A stretch of DNA of 64,000 bases from the NCBI GenBank assembly GCA_934644775.1, contig CAKUDB010000003.1, positions 62,001 to 126,000 of the forward strand, in the 5' to 3' direction. This stretch comes from an uncultured bacterium (GTDB taxonomy: Bacteria; Vulcanimicrobiota; Xenobia; Xenobiales; Xenobiaceae). The notes under the pieces were generated by a model that saw only the letters and a program-made list of their open reading frames with translations, had not been told where the DNA came from and made no database searches. The position numbers and the translations under genes were made by a program. Below are positions 14,948 through 24,278 of this stretch, piece after piece. Within the stretch, counting starts at the first letter, position 1, and each line of letters starts with the position of its first letter.

Positions 14948-17203
14948 TTGGATAATATGTTTCCTTGGTTACGTAAGAGTATAATCACTCCCGCCCTGCC
15001 CTTTAGCTTGGAAGCCCAAGTAGATTTAGCTTACGATAGCTGTACTGCCTACGAGTTGCAGGACAAATACCTATTTGGGCAATTTTCTGGAGCTCCAGGA
15101 ATCGAGGAAGCCAAGAATTATTCCCTGCGTGACAAAGCGGATCAAGCTGCGGAAGCCCTATTTAACCATTTCCGTGACCGCAGCCGTCCTAACTTATTTT
15201 TGCGTTATTCAGACGCACCCGCCGTAGTGGAGAGTTTTAATACTTATCCCTTGGCCCTTAAAGAGCTCAAAAACTCAACATTACAAGCCAGGAAACATAT
15301 TTTTTCCTCTTATATTTCCAACCAACAGGAAACTTTTAGCGACGGTATTAACTGGTTTTACGATTTTTGCTCTAAAAGTTGGCCCCGGATCGCTGTCAAA
15401 GAGCTAAGGAACATTTTAGCCCCAGCTAATATTGCCAGACTAAAAGAGTCTCCGTTAGCCAACTATCCTTCCCTCGATCGTACCTGGGAGCTTAACGAGC
15501 ATTATCATTTTCTCAGTTTAGCCCGTTCTTATTGGTTAACCAAACAAGACAAATACGCTTCAGAAATTTTAATTCAGGCCACCGAATGGGGAGCTAGCAA
15601 TCCTCTTTGGATAGGCGTCAATTGGCTTAATTTTGATACTGTGGCCACCAGACTAATGAACTGGATACTTGCCATTAGTATGTGCAAAAATAGTCCAGCC
15701 TTTACCCCTCGTATCTTTGTCAAAATAATGGAGACTATAATCCTCCACGGAGCGGCCTTAGCTTGGCATCTCCGTTACGACGAGGTGTTGTCCTTCCCAG
15801 CGGCTTCCTGTCTCTATATATTGGCCACCCATTTCCCCGAATTGAAATTAGCCAAACGCTGGCATTCTTTAGCCGAGTCTAAGCTTTTGAAGCTTATTGA
15901 GCGCGAATTTGGCAGCGATGGCTTACATTTAAGCGGTTCTTTATGTGCCCATTGTGCCGCTCTCGAGTGGCTTATATTGCCAGTATTGCAACATATCAAC
16001 AACAATACGCCAACGCCCCAATTTTTATCAGAAGCTTTGCGTATCTCTCTGGAGGCCTTGCAAGCTGTCAACGGCACCAATAAAGTAGCCCCTCACATAG
16101 GTACGTTTTACCCTCCGGGATTTATGGGCCGTCAGTCTTCCATCTCCGAATATATCCAAACTTTGCTCTGTTTAGGCGCTATTATCTTCGACCATGATGA
16201 ATTTTTGTGTGGAATAAAAGATATGCCTGCCGAAGTAGTTTGGTGGATAACCCCTACTCCGGCTTTGGCTAATAAGTTTGGCAGCGGTCGAGGAGATTAT
16301 TTTCCCCAGCAAACTAATTTTTATTTTGTAGCCAACGGCCTGGGCAGCGTGCGCGATCATTGGGGGCCCAAGAGCTCACAAATTATTATTAAAGGCTGCT
16401 CGCCAGTAGATCAGAGCCAATATTTCTATAAAGCGCCCAACTTAAATCGAATAACTCCCCAGCCCCATTGCGATTTCTTATCTATATTTTTAACTGTTGA
16501 GAATGAGCCATTCCTTGTCGATTCGGGGTTTTCTACCGCTTTAAGTAGTGCTTATCCTTACTTAAATAGCTTCTTAGCCCACTCAACTCCCACCTTGGCT
16601 GAAGAAGTTACTCCTTTTAAGATCGCTTACTTGGAAGACTTAAAGGCCTCTGAGCGCCAACTTTGTCCCGATAATATAGCTCAAATAGACAAAGAGGATT
16701 ACTCTTTCTGCTCTCCCTTGTATAAAGGGACTAGAGGGGCCGATATGCTCCTCTGGGCCAAACGTCAGGCCCGTCTAACTAATGGACTAGTTTTAAGTTT
16801 GAGTCGCGAGCTCCTTTTTAAGCCCACCGAGCAAAGATTGATCATTCGCGACACCGTCGAAGGCGACTTCCAAGGTCAGACGGTAGGGTTTGAAAGTAGC
16901 TTACTCTTTGCTCCCCATTTGCGCTTAATTATGCGCGGCGATATGGGATGCAAAGTTTTAGGGGAAAAGTTATCGGCACGAGTCATGCCCTTCTTCCCCA
17001 AAGGAGCTCGCCACCTCCATGCTAAGGGTATCTCTAAACCTACCCCTACAGGTTGGTATTACAACTATAAAATGCTACCTACCGATCAGATACGCTTTTT
17101 TAGCAAAATACAAAAGCCGGAGAAGATATACTTTGTGATCGACTGGACAGGCCGCGAGCCTCAGCGCTTTAAAAAAGCTGAACTTGACAAGATGTTCGAT
17201 TAG
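14948..17203 (+). CDS. Heparinase II/III family protein
   Basis: A 751-residue protein with the two-part layout of the family: an alpha-helical toroid (about residues 70-430, including GVNWLNFDTVATRLMNW and HLRYDEVLSFPA) and a C-terminal beta domain (about 440-740) in which PQPHCDFLSIFLTVENEPF and FLVDSGF correspond to the usual HADxLSF and LVDPGT motifs. Members are polysaccharide lyases or capsule/alginate-type biosynthesis factors. No signal peptide is seen, so a cytoplasmic biosynthetic role is as likely as a secreted lyase. The start is TTG 14948, 9 bases after AGGAG; the ATG at 14957 is too far. It is coupled to the aminotransferase, and two strong inverted repeats follow the stop. Confidence 0.82.
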   Translation: MDNMFPWLRKSIITPALPFSLEAQVDLAYDSCTAYELQDKYLFGQFSGAPGIEEAKNYSLRDKADQAAEALFNHFRDRSRPNLFLRYSDAPAVVESFNTYPLALKELKNSTLQARKHIFSSYISNQQETFSDGINWFYDFCSKSWPRIAVKELRNILAPANIARLKESPLANYPSLDRTWELNEHYHFLSLARSYWLTKQDKYASEILIQATEWGASNPLWIGVNWLNFDTVATRLMNWILAISMCKNSPAFTPRIFVKIMETIILHGAALAWHLRYDEVLSFPAASCLYILATHFPELKLAKRWHSLAESKLLKLIEREFGSDGLHLSGSLCAHCAALEWLILPVLQHINNNTPTPQFLSEALRISLEALQAVNGTNKVAPHIGTFYPPGFMGRQSSISEYIQTLLCLGAIIFDHDEFLCGIKDMPAEVVWWITPTPALANKFGSGRGDYFPQQTNFYFVANGLGSVRDHWGPKSSQIIIKGCSPVDQSQYFYKAPNLNRITPQPHCDFLSIFLTVENEPFLVDSGFSTALSSAYPYLNSFLAHSTPTLAEEVTPFKIAYLEDLKASERQLCPDNIAQIDKEDYSFCSPLYKGTRGADMLLWAKRQARLTNGLVLSLSRELLFKPTEQRLIIRDTVEGDFQGQTVGFESSLLFAPHLRLIMRGDMGCKVLGEKLSARVMPFFPKGARHLHAKGISKPTPTGWYYNYKMLPTDQIRFFSKIQKPEKIYFVIDWTGREPQRFKKAELDKMFD

Positions 17204-17218
17204 CCTAATAACGATTAA

Positions 17219-17277
17219 GTACACCAAGAGAGCCCCCTAGGCCTATCCTCAAAGCCTAGGGGGCTCTCTTGGTGTAC
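17219..17277. terminator. 24-bp perfect inverted repeat between convergent genes
   Basis: The arms 17219-17242 and 17254-17277 are fully complementary over 24 bases with an 11-base loop. The core is GC-rich (AGCCCCCTAGGC). No T-run follows on the plus strand, so it may act as a transcription barrier, an mRNA 3'-end stabiliser or a protein-binding palindrome as well as a terminator for the heparinase-like gene. Confidence 0.7.
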
Positions 17278-17280
17278 CGA

Positions 17281-17319
17281 AAATTCACAGAGAGAAAGAT
17301 CCTCCCTCTCTGTGAATTT
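17281..17319. terminator. Second inverted repeat (14 bp) in the same intergenic gap
   Basis: AAATTCACAGAGAG (17281-17294) pairs perfectly with its complement at 17306-17319, again with an 11-base loop. It lies three bases after the 24-bp repeat and 25 bases from the stop of the CHAP gene. The A/T-rich stem base suits a bidirectional terminator. Confidence 0.65.
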
Positions 17320-17344
17320 AGTCCGTTTCCTTGTTACTTTTTAA

Positions 17345-18589
17345 CTATTTCTTCTGAGCAGCGCAGTTGATATAGCCCATAACACTTTTACTATTTAAGC
17401 TATAACTTCTTCTAGCTACAGAGTTAGAAGAGTTGCCTTCAATAGTATAAACTTTGCCATTGGCAACTTTCTCTACAATACCGATATGGTCGGACGTACC
17501 GTCACCCTGCCAGTCGAAGAGGATAGCATCGCCAGCTTGAGGAGTATAAGAACCGCGACCGGCCCAAATATTCTCTTTCTTGGCCCAGTTGACGATAGTG
17601 GGACAATAGTTGACGTTGGAGCAAGAAGAAGTGTTCAGTACACCATGATCCTTAAGCATATTCATGGCCCAAGCAGCACACCAAGGGGTAGTTTGACAAT
17701 TGATGCCGCTCTTCTTAGTAATCTTGTTAATCTGAGCAGCATTGCGACTCTCAGTCATGCCGACCATAGCACCCGCGTCGGAGAGCAAACCGCTTACACC
17801 CTTATTGGCTCCGTAGTTGCCATTGTTGCCTACACTACTGGCACTACCGGTACTACCGGTACTGGAGTTAGCAGCAGAAGCCATAGCTTCAATACTAGCA
17901 GTTATAGAGCTCATATCCATGAGCTTAGCTAAATTACCATACTGAGAGATCATAGACTTACATGAAGCCGAAATCTGCTCGTCGCTCATGTTGGGGAAAA
18001 AGGCTTTTAAGTAGGCTTTATAAACATTGGCAGCCCCATCAACGGCACTACCACTGGTAATGGAGTTGGCAGCAGAAGCCATAGCTTCAATACTGGTAGC
18101 TATAGAGCTCATATCCATGAGCTTAGCTAAATCGCCATACTGAGAGGTCATAGATTTGCACGAATTAGCAATTTGCTCATCGCTCATGTTGGGGAAAAAG
18201 GCTTTTAAGTAGGCTTTATAAGATTCAGTAGCCCCATCAAGAACCCCCTTGCTACCGGAGCTAGAAGAGCCCTTGCTAGCGGAAGAAGACATGCTCTCAA
18301 TAACGCCTTGGATATAATCTGTAGAACCGGACAAATTAGAAGCAGAAACGCTCTGACTAAGCTGGTCGCTAACTGAAAGATTGGAGGAAGTCAGTTGCTT
18401 AATTTCTTCACTTAAGGCGGACTGCATAGAATCGATGGAAGTATTGCCCAGAGCCTGAGTAGCTCCCATATTGGCTTTATTCATATTAGCGATATTAGCA
18501 TACATGGCTTTGGCATTATTAAAATCGGCTGCACTCATAGTCATCATGCTAGTATTCTTAGCCATATTGGCAACGGTATTTAATCCCAT
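17345..18589 (-). CDS. CHAP-domain amidase/peptidase with Ser-rich repeat region, no Sec signal
   Basis: The C-terminal ~130 residues form a CHAP domain: catalytic Cys in PWCAAWA (C304), GDAILFDW, His in DHIGIVE (H368) and EGNSS near 384. CHAP enzymes cleave peptidoglycan stem or cross-bridge peptides. Residues 1-115 are Ser/Asn/Met-rich, and two near-identical 59-residue helical segments follow (118-176 and 184-242). There is no hydrophobic signal peptide or lipobox, unusual for a wall hydrolase, which suggests a non-Sec route, lysis-dependent release or an intracellular role. It is the last gene of a minus-strand group of orphans. Cysteine-rich CHAP surroundings (C298, C304, C323, C329) may form disulfides if exported. 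Confidence 0.85.
   Translation of the reverse strand: MGLNTVANMAKNTSMMTMSAADFNNAKAMYANIANMNKANMGATQALGNTSIDSMQSALSEEIKQLTSSNLSVSDQLSQSVSASNLSGSTDYIQGVIESMSSSASKGSSSSGSKGVLDGATESYKAYLKAFFPNMSDEQIANSCKSMTSQYGDLAKLMDMSSIATSIEAMASAANSITSGSAVDGAANVYKAYLKAFFPNMSDEQISASCKSMISQYGNLAKLMDMSSITASIEAMASAANSSTGSTGSASSVGNNGNYGANKGVSGLLSDAGAMVGMTESRNAAQINKITKKSGINCQTTPWCAAWAMNMLKDHGVLNTSSCSNVNYCPTIVNWAKKENIWAGRGSYTPQAGDAILFDWQGDGTSDHIGIVEKVANGKVYTIEGNSSNSVARRSYSLNSKSVMGYINCAAQKK
17864..18238 (-). repeat. Direct duplication inside the CHAP gene
   Basis: Two copies of about 177 bases, 17864-18040 and 18062-18238, with a period of 198 bases (66 codons). The encoded segments share YKAYLKAFFPNMSDEQI and LAKLMDMSSI. 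High nucleotide identity points to a recent duplication. Confidence 0.92.
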
Positions 18590-18768
18590 GAGAAGTACCT
18601 CTCTTTTTAAACTAGACTTGCCTTTATTCTCAAGACATACGACCTAAAAGTAAATAGTTTAAGCTTTTTTTAGGAATATTTTAGCGAAAAAAACTAAAAA
18701 AAATGCCCGCCATCCGGTCAAAAACGACCTTCAGGCTGAGGCGGATTTAGCTAAAGATAACCAAAGTT

Positions 18769-19959
18769 CTAACTGATAATCTGGCGAGTTTGCTCTACGC
18801 CTTCAATCATATTTTCCAAAGCCGAATCGAGGGCTTCATCACTGACCTCACGGCCATTTTGAATATCTTCACACACATAATAGGCATCTTCTAATTTGGC
18901 CAATCCTTCTTCCATGGCCTCGCGAGACAGGATTAAAGACTCCCCCTCTTCTTCGGAGCCATTAAAAACGCTCTCTGGCAAAGCAGCATATCTATTTTTA
19001 AGATTGGCAACAAATTGGCCATACTCGCGTAATCCAGAAGCTAACTCACTCCAAGAGTCGTTACCTTCACGTAAAGAGTTTATGCTATCTAAAATTGCTT
19101 GTACACAGGGAGGCAATGTAGGCAACTGACAATTATCCTCCAGTCCTGCTTCGCCAACTATGCGCTCAGGAAGTCTCATTCCACAGCTAAGACAACGCTT
19201 GTCCCATTGGCCAACTTCGGATCCACACTTGGGACAGTGCCAACTTTGTTGAACAGCTAAGGCTTCTCGTTTAGCCTTCTCTTCCTTATATTTTTCAATC
19301 ATTATATCGCTGGTAGTTTTAAAAGCTTCCAAAGCAGCAGGCAATTCTTCCAGCGAATGACATTCACAAATTCTAAATAAGTTATCTAAAGCCTCACAGT
19401 AATCTTCTATATGCTCGGGCAAATATTGGCAAGCCACTAACTTATCGAAAGAAGGGCGCAAAAAGTCGAGGCGATTTTCCAGCATTTCCCAGTCGCGACG
19501 CTCCTCAACTATCGCCTGGCCAGCCTTAAGAACGCCATCGATACTGTCAAACTCTGACAATTGGGGTTTAGTGTTTCTCAATTCTTCCAGTTTAGCTAAA
19601 CTTTTTTCCATCTCTTTTAGCTGCCCTACCAAAGCATTGACATCACGTACTACCCCATCGACGTCCTCATTTTTTAATTCACAAATGAGCGAGGAAAGGA
19701 CGCCGCCTACACCTTCAATATCGGCATAGACTTGAGCTATATGTTCCAGCTCTTCTTCATTGTAATCATAACCGCGCACACTATATTTGAAAGCTAGCAC
19801 AAAAGCGGACATAACTACATCACACCGGTGCAACTCTCCACGAAGTTGAGCAAGAGGTTCCTTATTAGCTATACAATATTCCAATCCACTTACAAAAACG
19901 CGCAAATGGGGAATCAATTTGGGAAAAGAATCATCCAGCTTAGGCAGCTTATCTACCAT
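18769..19959 (-). CDS. Zinc-ribbon protein, paralogue of the next gene
   Basis: A mostly helical acidic protein of 396 residues with a central zinc ribbon (CPKCGSEVGQWDKRCLSCG, near residue 240) flanked by long helical regions. The start at 19959 gives MVDKLPKLDDSFPKLIP, which aligns with the neighbouring paralogue; GGAGG sits 4 bases upstream, and the longer TTG start at 19989 would place that site inside the coding sequence. No signal peptide or membrane segment is seen, so it is predicted to be cytoplasmic. The two paralogues are adjacent, same strand, and probably arose by tandem duplication. I know no family with a function for it; an adaptor or regulator role is only a guess. Confidence 0.75.
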   Translation of the reverse strand: MVDKLPKLDDSFPKLIPHLRVFVSGLEYCIANKEPLAQLRGELHRCDVVMSAFVLAFKYSVRGYDYNEEELEHIAQVYADIEGVGGVLSSLICELKNEDVDGVVRDVNALVGQLKEMEKSLAKLEELRNTKPQLSEFDSIDGVLKAGQAIVEERRDWEMLENRLDFLRPSFDKLVACQYLPEHIEDYCEALDNLFRICECHSLEELPAALEAFKTTSDIMIEKYKEEKAKREALAVQQSWHCPKCGSEVGQWDKRCLSCGMRLPERIVGEAGLEDNCQLPTLPPCVQAILDSINSLREGNDSWSELASGLREYGQFVANLKNRYAALPESVFNGSEEEGESLILSREAMEEGLAKLEDAYYVCEDIQNGREVSDEALDSALENMIEGVEQTRQIIS

Positions 19960-20004
19960 GGTACCTCCAAAGAGCTGTAGCTTATTCAAATAAAAGGAAA
20001 TTGT

Positions 20005-21219
20005 TTATTTCTTTGAGTTGCGGTATTTCTGAGCCAAGCCGCCTATACCGCGCATCTCTTTAACTGCTTTTACCATAACTTCCAAAGCGCATTGTAAGTG
20101 GAATCGATCCACAGGAGGCTCGAAACCTTCCAAAAGTTCAACGGCTTTGACCAGATTTTCCAAACAACTATTGGCTAAATCGATAATTCCATCAATATTT
20201 TCGCGCTCTTCTGGGGTAGTCTTAATTTTCGAAGTGGCCATTTTGTTGATACGCGAATTGGCCTCGGCAACACGTCGACGCAACTCTCCCACCGCCCGCT
20301 TGAAAGGACGAATCATCTTGATATTATTGGGAAGATCCTGAGCAATATCTATAATGCGCTGTACATATTCAGGCATACCCTCATAAGCTGCCTCGCCCTT
20401 TTCCGAGCCTTTGTCAGCCCCAGAGCCCCTTTCAAATTCCTCAGGCATCCTGGCTCCACAAGCGAAACACTTTTTGCTTCCTCCGATCATAGGTTTGCCA
20501 CAATAAGGGCATAAAACAGTCACAGAGTTGGTATCTATTTGACTGTCTTGAAAATTGACCAGATCCTCACCGCTAGACTTTACTTCTTCCAAAACTTCTG
20601 GTAGAGCTTCCAAATTTTGCTCGTTAAGCACTTCAACTAGGCGCTCTAAAGCTCGATCGTGGCGAATAAGTTCTTCTGGTAAACCGGTTCCTGAAACGAT
20701 CTCGTTCCACTGAGGAATAAGTGCTGCCAAACGGGCCCCCAAAGCTTCCCATTCGGAGCCATTAGTTTCCAAAACAAAGTTGCCCGCTCGCAATAAGCTG
20801 TCTACCACAGGCACTTCAGAATAGATATGGCTATCGCCCACAGCGGCTTTCAAGTCCATATTCAATTCTTCTAAATCTTTTAAGTGATCGTAAATATTGG
20901 CTACACAAGAAATGGCCGCTGCTGTAGCATCCATACTTAGAGCGGTCTCTAATTTGGCCATTTCGGAACTCATGCGCGTAAATAAAAGTATAATCTCGTT
21001 GATCGCTTCATTGCGCTCGGGAGGAAGCTCTTTTAAGCGCAAAACCTCCATGAAATTGCCCAGGGCAGTCCCTAAAGCAGCGTCACACTGACGAAATTCG
21101 AAAGCTGTACACGTTAAACTAACTCCACCGGCCACACATTCAGACATAATTTTCACTAACTGTCTGAAAGAAGGAATAATACGAGGGAAGTTGTCGTCGA
21201 GTACTGGAAATTTAGCCAT
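20005..21219 (-). CDS. Zinc-ribbon protein, paralogue of the preceding gene
   Basis: A 404-residue protein that aligns end to end in layout with its neighbour: an N-terminal MAKFPVLDDNFPRIIPSF block, helical arms, and a central zinc ribbon (CPYCGKPMIGGSKKCFACG). Identity is low outside the N-terminus, the ribbon and the spacing, so the duplication is old. The ATG at 21219 is chosen because the paralogue starts at the matching place and AGG lies just before it; an ATG ten codons upstream (21249) with its own AGGA is a real alternative. Cytoplasmic, function unknown. It is separated from the upstream orphan by a bidirectional terminator and from its paralogue by about 45 bases. Confidence 0.72.
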   Translation of the reverse strand: MAKFPVLDDNFPRIIPSFRQLVKIMSECVAGGVSLTCTAFEFRQCDAALGTALGNFMEVLRLKELPPERNEAINEIILLFTRMSSEMAKLETALSMDATAAAISCVANIYDHLKDLEELNMDLKAAVGDSHIYSEVPVVDSLLRAGNFVLETNGSEWEALGARLAALIPQWNEIVSGTGLPEELIRHDRALERLVEVLNEQNLEALPEVLEEVKSSGEDLVNFQDSQIDTNSVTVLCPYCGKPMIGGSKKCFACGARMPEEFERGSGADKGSEKGEAAYEGMPEYVQRIIDIAQDLPNNIKMIRPFKRAVGELRRRVAEANSRINKMATSKIKTTPEERENIDGIIDLANSCLENLVKAVELLEGFEPPVDRFHLQCALEVMVKAVKEMRGIGGLAQKYRNSKK

Positions 21220-21304
21220 GATACCTGAAAAAGTTCTATTGTGTTGCATGGCTTCCTGTAATTTTATTAAATAATGGAAGATAAAATTTTACTACAGATT
21301 ACCT

Positions 21305-21358
21305 AAAAGATCACTTTACCTAGAGCCTAAGAACTGACAATAAGCAAAGTGATCTTTT
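21305..21358. terminator. Bidirectional terminator-like hairpin
   Basis: AAAAGATCACTTT (21305-21317) pairs perfectly with AAAGTGATCTTTT (21346-21358) over 13 bases with a 28-base loop. It would end transcription of the 21403-22386 gene, so the paralogue pair may have its own promoter. Confidence 0.7.
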
Positions 21359-21402
21359 CTGGTGATGCCAACTAGAACAGCTTAGCTGGCTAAATATCCA
21401 TT

Positions 21403-22386
21403 TCAATGGTTGTCCAAAATGAAAGAGCCGCCCTTGGCAAGAGACGATCCTTCCCAACTACTCGATTTAGGGCGAAGGCTAACCAACTTAGAAGCCCCAG
21501 TACCGATTGCTAGATCGCTTTGGGGTTTAGTCGAACCGAATACAGAAGCTAAAGACAACCCTCGTTTACGTCCTACCGCTTCGGCACAGAGCATACTACT
21601 TTGGGCTAAATCTCCCACAGTCTTTATCTGTTTATAGATTTTATTGAGAGTTTGCCAAGACTTCTGGATATGGGTAAGCCGTTTATGGGCCGAAACTCCC
21701 AAATTGAGCCCAGAGGCTAATAAATGTTTAGAATTTATCCCCAATTTCTGACCATATTTATGGATTTGCAAACCACGCTCTTTTAAAGAGCGCCCTTTTG
21801 AAATTAAGGCCAAGCCGACTCCTTTAGTAAAAGGACAACCGAGCATAGCCTTGCCTGCTGCTTCCAGAGCTGCTCCCGAAGCCCAGAGGGCTAAACCGGC
21901 AGCAATCTTAGCCAAAGCCTGTTGGCCTAATTTCTGACCATTCTGCTTCAAAGTAGAACTAAGCTTATTCATATGCAAAGCTTGCTCTTTGTTATTATTT
22001 AATACAATGGAGCGACCGAGACATTTTTGCTGTTTAGACTCAGAGTCGAGCGAAATTTGCCAATGGCGTCCGTATTCGGCTTTAAGTTGTTGGTTAGATA
22101 AAGCTTCAGCCGTTTGTTCATCCAGTTTTCTAGGTATAAGAGAAGCTGAAGCTGCCCCTTCTTCACCCATAGACAATTGTTGGAACGCCCCTAATGGCCC
22201 TACTATAGGTGAAGTATTAAAATAAGAAACCGAACTAGCTTGGGTTGTTAAGGATAAACTGTCGTTACTGCGGGGCGCTTCAACCCGGCTCTCTCCCTCG
22301 CCCCTAATATTCTCCGTTGAAAAAGGTGAAAGAACCTGACTAGTATTGATAAAAGCAGCGCTGCGGGCAGCATATATTTCTACCAT
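21403..22386 (-). CDS. Unknown helical protein with Ala/Gly-rich hydrophobic core
   Basis: A 327-residue protein I do not recognise. The N-terminal ~130 residues are Ser-rich and probably disordered. The middle (about 165-215) has Ala/Gly-rich amphipathic helices (ALAKIAAGLALWASGAALEA) that could insert in membranes or pack as a bundle, with basic KERGLQIHKYGQKLG stretches following. There is no signal peptide. The start is supported by a run of six G seven bases upstream, a ribosome-site type seen at several genes here. It heads the orphan group that ends with the CHAP protein. The general composition recalls secreted effectors or translocators, but that is a resemblance only. Confidence 0.6.
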   Translation of the reverse strand: MVEIYAARSAAFINTSQVLSPFSTENIRGEGESRVEAPRSNDSLSLTTQASSVSYFNTSPIVGPLGAFQQLSMGEEGAASASLIPRKLDEQTAEALSNQQLKAEYGRHWQISLDSESKQQKCLGRSIVLNNNKEQALHMNKLSSTLKQNGQKLGQQALAKIAAGLALWASGAALEAAGKAMLGCPFTKGVGLALISKGRSLKERGLQIHKYGQKLGINSKHLLASGLNLGVSAHKRLTHIQKSWQTLNKIYKQIKTVGDLAQSSMLCAEAVGRKRGLSLASVFGSTKPQSDLAIGTGASKLVSLRPKSSSWEGSSLAKGGSFILDNH

Positions 22387-22492
22387 ACAATTTCCCCCCT
22401 ATATACACTTTTTCTAATATTGGCCAGCCGCTTCTTTAAGCGGCTACAAGTTCAGTCTATCATATATGTAAATTCAGCAAAAGCTTACTAGA

Positions 22493-22551
22493 AAAATAAA
22501 AAAAAGCGCTCCAGGTGATATAGAATAAAGTGACGATCACCCTGAGCGCTT
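22493..22551 (-). terminator. Rho-independent terminator of the nucleoside kinase gene
   Basis: On the minus strand AAGCGCTCAGGGTGAT pairs, with one bulge, to ATCACCTGGAGCGCTT (22504-22551) and is followed by a long T-rich run. Confidence 0.88.
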
Positions 22552-22564
22552 ACTTAGAAGTATC

Positions 22565-24253
22565 TTAGTATTGGTAGATACTGCCACCCAAAAATTCGCG
22601 CAAGACGGAATTTTTGGGGATCCACTCCGAATCCATAGGCACTACCTTAGTCAGGAAGCGCAACATATCTCTAGCCATAGTGTAGGAGGGACTATCTTCA
22701 GGAACTTCCAAAAGATAAGGCCAAGCATAATGGCGAAAAACAGCCAGCTCGTAAGCTAAAGCCGAGTTAAAAATGGCGTCGGAGCGACTCTGGTGAGGGA
22801 ATATATATTTGTTTTCACCCCGTCGAACACTGGGCCAGCGCTTAATAGTGCTGTCGGCCGAGATACCTCTGTAGCGCCTATCTCTGATAATGCGACGCAA
22901 TAGACGAGCATAAGTGGTGGGAACTCGGTTGACATTGTCCATATTGAGCTGGGGCAAAGCACTCACAAAAATGGCATAATGCTTTTCTTGGGGTATAGCG
23001 TCGGTAATAGCTGGGTTAAGACCGTGGATACCTTCCATAAGCAAAATTTGCTCATCGCCCAAGCAAAGGGAGTTTTCTTCTTCGGCGGGGAAAGGACGCT
23101 GGTTGACAAAATCAAAACGCGGCACTTTAGTAGGCTTACCCTCCAGCAAAGATTGCAAATCGTTTTTAATACGCTGTAAATTCAAAGCTTCGATAGCTTC
23201 AAAGTCGTAGTCGCCCTTCTCGTCACGGGGACATTGCTCACAAGGCAAATAATAATCGTCCAAACCGACATAAACGGTACGTTTTCCCATAGCTTGCAAA
23301 TGGGTAGAAAGACGGCGCACCGTACTAGTCTTGCCTGAACTGGAAGGGCCGGAAATAAAGACGACCTTGACGCCATGACGGGAAAGAATATCGTGAGCAA
23401 TTTCGCCTATGCGCAACTCGTGCAAAGTTTCGCTTACTTGCACTAAGTTTTGGCCTTCGCCACTCAGAATCTGCCGATTGAGCTTACCCACCGTGTCGAT
23501 ATTCATGCGCCTATTCCAATTTTTGGCCTGAGTAGCGGCACCGAGCATAAATTTCTTCAGTTCTTCCGTAGGAAGACGAACTGGCTCTTGAGCTAAGAGT
23601 AACCCCTCGGCCATTCCTACAACTTTAATCGAGCGCAAAAAACCAGCATCTGGCACAAAAGGGCCATAGGCTAAATCGGTATAATCACCGATATTAACCA
23701 CATCAAATTTTGAGCCTACCCAACAATTGACGACGTAACGTCGATCGCCCTCAGGATCTTCTACCATACTTAAAGCAGCCGAAGAGGGAACTAAACTATT
23801 TTTAAAAGGTATCTTTTTGGCACAAAGCTTAGCGAAAGTCTTATCGACCTCTTTACCAAAAGCTTCAATATCTTCCACATTTTTTACATAGAAAAATAGC
23901 TGACTGTGCAGCGATTGGCCAATTTCTAAAGCCGCCTCGGGATTGACTAATTTGGCAGCATAAACTAACAAATAAGCAGAGCTGCGCATAATAATGTGAC
24001 GGCCAAAATAATCGTCGTTGGTCAGAGGAGTAATCGTACAATTGGAAGCTATGCGAGCTTTTAAGTCGACAATTTCGCCATCAACTTGAGCTCCTACGTA
24101 GCCGACCTTGCGCAAATGGTTCATACATATAGGCAATTTCATAGACTGGGCCGAGTCGTCTATAATACCCAAATCGCGACACAGGACATCACAAACAAAA
24201 GTGTCGTTAGAAACTTCCTGAATGCCATGAGGCAGAGATATTTTACACAACAT
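22565..24253 (-). CDS. Nucleoside (uridine-type) kinase with ThrRS-like N-terminal domain
   Basis: The C-terminal half (from about residue 285) is a P-loop kinase of the uridine kinase/phosphoribulokinase family: GPSSSGKTSTVRR, VGLDDYYLP, FDFVNQRPF and LMEGIHGLNP. The N-terminal half resembles the second additional domain of threonyl-tRNA synthetase, a fusion known for 'nucleoside kinase' proteins of many anaerobes. It should phosphorylate uridine or cytidine with NTP in pyrimidine salvage; strict substrate choice is not readable from sequence. The 562-residue length is typical. It lies 25 bases after the helicase gene on the same strand and ends at a clear terminator, so it is probably the last gene of that unit. 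Confidence 0.88.
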   Translation of the reverse strand: MLCKISLPHGIQEVSNDTFVCDVLCRDLGIIDDSAQSMKLPICMNHLRKVGYVGAQVDGEIVDLKARIASNCTITPLTNDDYFGRHIIMRSSAYLLVYAAKLVNPEAALEIGQSLHSQLFFYVKNVEDIEAFGKEVDKTFAKLCAKKIPFKNSLVPSSAALSMVEDPEGDRRYVVNCWVGSKFDVVNIGDYTDLAYGPFVPDAGFLRSIKVVGMAEGLLLAQEPVRLPTEELKKFMLGAATQAKNWNRRMNIDTVGKLNRQILSGEGQNLVQVSETLHELRIGEIAHDILSRHGVKVVFISGPSSSGKTSTVRRLSTHLQAMGKRTVYVGLDDYYLPCEQCPRDEKGDYDFEAIEALNLQRIKNDLQSLLEGKPTKVPRFDFVNQRPFPAEEENSLCLGDEQILLMEGIHGLNPAITDAIPQEKHYAIFVSALPQLNMDNVNRVPTTYARLLRRIIRDRRYRGISADSTIKRWPSVRRGENKYIFPHQSRSDAIFNSALAYELAVFRHYAWPYLLEVPEDSPSYTMARDMLRFLTKVVPMDSEWIPKNSVLREFLGGSIYQY

Positions 24254-24278
24254 ATTAAATTGACTCCCCTGGACTTAG

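Noticed and set aside
17219..17319. Insertion-sequence or MITE ends
   Set aside because: The repeats are closed hairpins without target-site duplications or an internal element.
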